Shown: positions 60,450 to 64,000 of the stretch, one piece after another
Numbering within the stretch: the first letter of the stretch is position 1
Layout: each line of letters begins with the position of its first letter
Assembly: GCF_000698575.1 (NCBI RefSeq)
Contig: NZ_JFHD01000024.1
Coordinates: 1-64,000, forward strand
Reading direction: 5' to 3'
DNA length: 64,000 nt
Origin: Caballeronia zhejiangensis
GTDB lineage: Bacteria; Pseudomonadota; Gammaproteobacteria; Burkholderiales; Burkholderiaceae
Notes under the pieces: model-generated
Told to the model about the DNA's origin: nothing
What the model saw: only the letters and a program-made list of their open reading frames with translations
Databases searched by the model: none
Made by a program: the position numbers and the translations under genes

Positions 60450-61340
60450 ATGCGAATCGATCCCTACAGTCTCGAACTCTTCATCGCGGTCGTCGAGGAG
60501 GGATCGATTGCGCGCGCCGCGAGCCGCAGTCACATCGCGCCGTCGGCGTTGAGCAGGCGCATCGCCGATCTCGAAGCGGCCATCGGCGTCGCGCTGCTCA
60601 TTCGCTCGCCCTCGGGCGTGCAACTGACCGAAGCGGGGCAGCATGCTTATGCGAGCGCGCGTTCCATTCATGGACAACTCGAGAGCATGGCGCGCGAAGT
60701 TCAGTCGATGAGCGGCCAGATCGCGGGCGTCGTGCGTCTCTATGCCAATGCGTCGGCGATCGTCGGCTTTCTGCCTGAACGTCTCACGTCGTTCAAGGCG
60801 CGCTATCCGCTCGTCGAGATCGCGTTGACGGAACAGATCAGCGATGAAGTGATTCGCGCGTGTCTCGACGATCGCGCGGATGTCGGGATATCGGCGAGCA
60901 CGAAGGCGCATGCGGGTCTCGATACATGGCGCTTCGTCGACGATCCGCTGATGGTCGTCCTGCCGCCCGGTCACGAACTCGCGCAAGCAGACGCGCTGAG
61001 CTTCGCCGAAGTGACGCGCTTTCCGCTCGTCGCGTTGCAGGCAGGCGGCTCGCTCGATCAGACCTTGAAGGAACACGCCGATGCCGCGCGCGTGCCGCTC
61101 AACGTGACCGTCACCGTCAACAGCTTCGATGCGCAATGCCGCATGGTCGAAGCGGGACTCGGCATCGGCATCGTGCCGACGAGCGCGGCGTCGGCGTTCG
61201 CGGGTTCGCGCAATTTCGTGCGCGTGCCGTTGCGCGAAACGTGGGGCAGCGGCCGATGCCTGCGCGTTCATGCGCCGCGCAAGTCTTCGCGGCTGAAGGC
61301 GGTGCAGGCGCTGATCGATACGCTCATCGGCGAGGGTTAA
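60450..61340 (+). CDS. LysR-family transcriptional regulator
   Basis: ATG 60450 (296 aa). HTH: DPYSLELFIAVVEEGSIARA with ASRSHIAPSALSRRIADLEA; effector domain with GVVRLYANASAIVGFLPERL and FPLVALQAGGSLDQTLKEHA. It follows ampC by 11 bp on the same strand but is more likely linked to the downstream dehydratase-MFS genes, 92 bp further on, as its regulator. The inducer is unknown. Confidence 0.9.
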   Translation: MRIDPYSLELFIAVVEEGSIARAASRSHIAPSALSRRIADLEAAIGVALLIRSPSGVQLTEAGQHAYASARSIHGQLESMAREVQSMSGQIAGVVRLYANASAIVGFLPERLTSFKARYPLVEIALTEQISDEVIRACLDDRADVGISASTKAHAGLDTWRFVDDPLMVVLPPGHELAQADALSFAEVTRFPLVALQAGGSLDQTLKEHADAARVPLNVTVTVNSFDAQCRMVEAGLGIGIVPTSAASAFAGSRNFVRVPLRETWGSGRCLRVHAPRKSSRLKAVQALIDTLIGEG

Positions 61341-61432
61341 CACGGACATCGCGTCTCGCGATGGCCCCAGTGCCGAACGAACACTTCATGCACGCGCGCG
61401 GGTGCGTCTAGATTGGCGTCGAGGAGAATGCG

Positions 61433-63394
61433 ATGGCCAATCTGAATGTAAGCGGACGAATCCTGTTTCTGAGCGCGGACGCCGCGAAGGTCGAGCAGCA
61501 ACTCGCCGGCGAGGATCTCACGCTCGATGAAGCGGGCGCACTGCGCGACGATGTGTCCACCGACGAAATCACGCCGATCAGCGTGCTCACGCGTTTCGAC
61601 GAGCGGCTCGGTCAATGCCCGTATGTCGGGTTTCATGCGGACGGGCGCAATCCGATCGGCCACGATGCCGTGCGCGCGGGCCGCTTTCAGGTGACGGTCG
61701 CGGGCAATCGCTATGGCAAAGGCTCGTCGCGCGAACATAGCCCGCTCGCCGAATATCACGCGGGCATACGGCTCGTGATCGCGCGGAGCTTCGAACGCAT
61801 CTATCGGCAGAACGCGGACAATCTCGGGCTTTTCACGTCGACGGATTTCGGCCTGATCGAACGCATCCGGCGCGGCGAGGCTATCGATATCGATGAACTC
61901 GTTGCGGATCGCGATCCGTTGGCGGCGGCGATCCTTACGAGCGGCGGACTGTTGCGCTATGGAAAGTTGCATATGCAACGAGTCAGCATCGGCGAAGCAT
62001 CGCACGATGAAGCGCCGCGCACGCTCGTAGAGAAAATTCTCGCGCGTCACACATTGACGACCGATGTGACCAACGCATCGCTCGAAGCGGGCAACGGCAT
62101 CTTCGTGCGCGCGGACTGGCGCTTCATCCACGAGTACTACACGGGCATGGCCGCGCATATGCTGCACGCGGCATTCGGCCGCCCGCTGACGCTGCACGAA
62201 CCGCGCAGCATGCTCGCGTTCGAGGATCATCTGTCGTATTCGCATCGCAGCGAACTGCATATCGGGAACGGGCTGCTGCCGAACGTGCGCGAGTTATCGG
62301 ACGCGCATCGCACGTTCGCGCATGACTACGATGTGCGCAATCACGGCTATCTGAGCGAAGCGAACAGCGAGCTCGACGAAGGCTCCGAAGGCATCTCGCA
62401 CGCGATGATGGCCGAGCGCTACGCGTTGCCCGGCCACGTGATCGTCGGAACCGATTCGCATACGCCGCATAGCGGCGCGCTCGGATGTGTCGCGTTCGGC
62501 GTCGGCACGACGGACATGGCGAACGCATTCGTCACCGGCGCGGTTCGCATGACGGTGCCGCAATCGTTGCTCATCGAACTATCGGGACCGATTCCCGCGG
62601 GCGTCACCGCGAAGGACATCGTGCTTCACTTGCTTGCCGATTCGCGCATACGCGCGGGCGCGGGCGTCGGCAAGGTGTTCGAGTTCGCGGGCACGGCCAT
62701 CGCGAGCCTCTCGACCGATGAGCGCACGACGCTCACCAACATGACGGCCGAGTTAGGCGGCTTCACCGGCATCGTCGCTCCCGACGATGAAACCGTGCGC
62801 TTTCTGAAGGCGCGGCGCGGCATCGACTTCAAGATCGAGCCATGGATGCGGAGCGATGAAGGCGCGCGCTACGCCGATGTCATCGCCATCGATTGCTCGC
62901 GTCTCACGCCGATGCTCGCCGCGCCCGGCGATCCGGGCAACGGCATCGCGCTTGAAGCGCTCGATGAAAGGCCGGTCATCGATATCGCGTATGGCGGTTC
63001 GTGCACGGCAGGCAAGCGCGAGGACTTCGATCACTATCACGAAGTACTTTCGTGGGCGGCGAAGCGCGGCTTGCGCGTGCCCGGCAATGTGACGCTCTAT
63101 TTGCAATTCGGCACGCAGGACGTGCGCGACTATTGCATCGCGCAAGGCTATGTCGATGCGTTCGAGCGCGTCGGCGCGATTCTGCTGCAACCGTCGTGCG
63201 GTGCGTGCGCGAACTGCGGACCAGGTTCGTCGACACAGGCCGAACAAGTCACCATCAGCGCGATCAATCGCAATTTTCCGGGCCGCTCGGGTCCGGGGAA
63301 AGTATGGCTCGCAAGCCCGCCGACGGTAGTTGCAAGTGCAATTATCGGCCGCATCGCATCGTTCGCGGAGTTGCAAGAACGCTTCACGCAGTAA
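61433..63394 (+). CDS. Aconitase-family hydro-lyase with swivel domain first (LeuD-LeuC order)
   Basis: 653 aa. Residues about 15-160 are the swivel domain (DDVSTDEITPISVL, AGNRYGKGSSREHSPLAEYH, then ARSFERIYRQNADNLG), which in aconitases lies at the C-terminus. The catalytic domain follows, with VGTDSHTPHSGALGCVAFGV and the [4Fe-4S] cysteines at C524 (YGGSCTAGKR) and C589/C592 (PSCGACANCGPG). It should dehydrate/rehydrate a 2- or 3-hydroxy acid (isopropylmalate, methylcitrate or similar). The downstream MFS transporter suggests uptake and use of one such acid. Confidence 0.9.
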   Translation: MANLNVSGRILFLSADAAKVEQQLAGEDLTLDEAGALRDDVSTDEITPISVLTRFDERLGQCPYVGFHADGRNPIGHDAVRAGRFQVTVAGNRYGKGSSREHSPLAEYHAGIRLVIARSFERIYRQNADNLGLFTSTDFGLIERIRRGEAIDIDELVADRDPLAAAILTSGGLLRYGKLHMQRVSIGEASHDEAPRTLVEKILARHTLTTDVTNASLEAGNGIFVRADWRFIHEYYTGMAAHMLHAAFGRPLTLHEPRSMLAFEDHLSYSHRSELHIGNGLLPNVRELSDAHRTFAHDYDVRNHGYLSEANSELDEGSEGISHAMMAERYALPGHVIVGTDSHTPHSGALGCVAFGVGTTDMANAFVTGAVRMTVPQSLLIELSGPIPAGVTAKDIVLHLLADSRIRAGAGVGKVFEFAGTAIASLSTDERTTLTNMTAELGGFTGIVAPDDETVRFLKARRGIDFKIEPWMRSDEGARYADVIAIDCSRLTPMLAAPGDPGNGIALEALDERPVIDIAYGGSCTAGKREDFDHYHEVLSWAAKRGLRVPGNVTLYLQFGTQDVRDYCIAQGYVDAFERVGAILLQPSCGACANCGPGSSTQAEQVTISAINRNFPGRSGPGKVWLASPPTVVASAIIGRIASFAELQERFTQ

Positions 63395-63453
63395 GCACGC
63401 AGCATGACAGAGCCGCCATCGATGCGGCTTCAAAATACATTCAGGAGACAAGC

Positions 63454-64000
63454 AATGGCCATCATGCAGGGCACTTCGCGTCTGCACGACGCCGCCGGCA
63501 GCGCGTTCACGGACGCGCCCGCCATCGCGGACACGGCGGGCATCTCGGCGCGCCTCGACCGGCTTCCCGCCACGCGCGCGGTGTGGAAACTCGTCTTTCT
63601 GCTGAGCCTCGGCTTCTTCTTCGAGCTATATGATCTGCTCTTCACCGGCTATATCGCGCCGGGTCTCGTGAAGAGCGGCATTCTCACATCGACGACCGCG
63701 GGTCTCTTCGGCACGACGGGCGTCGCGAGCTTCATCGCCGCGCTGTTCTGCGGCTTGTTCATCGGCACGATCGCGTGCGGCTTTCTCGCCGATCGCTACG
63801 GACGTCGCGCGATCTTCACGTATTCGCTGCTCTGGTACGTCGCGGCGAATACCGTGATGGCGTTTCAGGACACGGCACTGTGGCTCAACTTCTGGCGCTT
63901 CGTGTCGGGGCTCGGCATCGGTGTGGAACTCGTGACCATCGGTACTTATATGTCCGAGCTTGCGCCGAAACATCTGCGTGGAAGGGCGTTCGCCGTGTGT
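63454..64000 (+). CDS. MFS transporter, N-terminal part (cut by the window end)
   Basis: ATG 63454 with CAGGAGAC upstream. After an N-terminal tail of about 45 residues come KLVFLLSLGFFFELYDLLFT and VASFIAALFCGLFIGTIACG, FLADRYGRRAIFTYSLLWYV (MFS DRxGRR loop), WRFVSGLGIGVELVTIGTYM and SELAPKHLRGRAFAV (loop 4-5), which is typical of the sugar/organic-acid porter group. The last residues are beyond 64000. It is 59 bp after the dehydratase and probably its partner in the uptake of a hydroxy acid. Confidence 0.93.

Overview
This window looks like a piece of a Burkholderiaceae genome, most likely Paraburkholderia or Caballeronia. The evidence is GC-rich codon use from about 12 kb onward, two DUF4148 proteins, a DUF3331 protein, a Gram-negative trimeric porin, a ProQ/FinO protein, an adc/3-hydroxybutyrate dehydrogenase/patatin cluster and an AmpR-AmpC pair. 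A KfrA-like coiled-coil protein, a family best known from plasmids, together with the mostly accessory gene content, would fit a secondary chromosome or megaplasmid. That is inference only.

Region 1 (1 to about 12.0 kb) is a decayed, visibly AT-richer island. It starts with the 3' end of an IS66 transposase and carries an IS66 OrfA scrap and a frameshifted tyrosine recombinase. It also has a beta-keto acid cleavage enzyme gene broken by one amber codon, a small frameshifted ORF and a LysR C-terminal fragment. Between these lie several intact orphan genes: a possible CoiA-like nuclease with a coiled coil and membrane anchor, a HEPN-like protein and short unknown proteins.

Region 2 (12.0-31.3 kb) is mostly metabolism. 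It has a three-gene CoA operon (CaiB-type transferase, acyl-CoA dehydrogenase, MaoC-type hydratase), an NmrA-like oxidoreductase, an MBL hydrolase divergent from a TetR regulator, a ProQ protein, a porin, an SDR-M48 pair, a histidine-kinase remnant, the adc/hydroxybutyrate dehydrogenase/patatin cluster, and an M20 peptidase-MFS operon with a divergent LysR.

Region 3 (31.5-41 kb) holds a KfrA-like protein with five tandem 28-residue repeats, a NYN-domain protein, an HdeD/cysteine-peptidase-like fusion, small secreted proteins and a solitary peptide-binding protein.

Region 4 (40.9-48.2 kb) is the most unusual block. A LuxR-type regulator with a degenerate receiver and a C-terminal cyclic-nucleotide domain is followed by a class III nucleotide cyclase with TPRs. 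Next comes a vanadium-haloperoxidase/PAP2-type enzyme with eleven N-terminal Gly-Gly-Val repeats, overlapping by 4 bp a subtilisin-like protease, with a convergent sigma-factor-like gene behind. I suggest this may be a signalling-plus-effector module.

Region 5 (48.5-64 kb) carries an MHYT-GGDEF-EAL protein, a PP2C phosphatase, a PAP2 phosphatase, a MarR-controlled FUSC/DUF1656/HlyD/NodT aromatic-acid type efflux operon, a DUF1275 protein, ampR-ampC with a candidate operator between them, a LysR regulator, a domain-swapped aconitase-family dehydratase, and an MFS transporter cut by the window end. No rRNA, tRNA or CRISPR array was seen.
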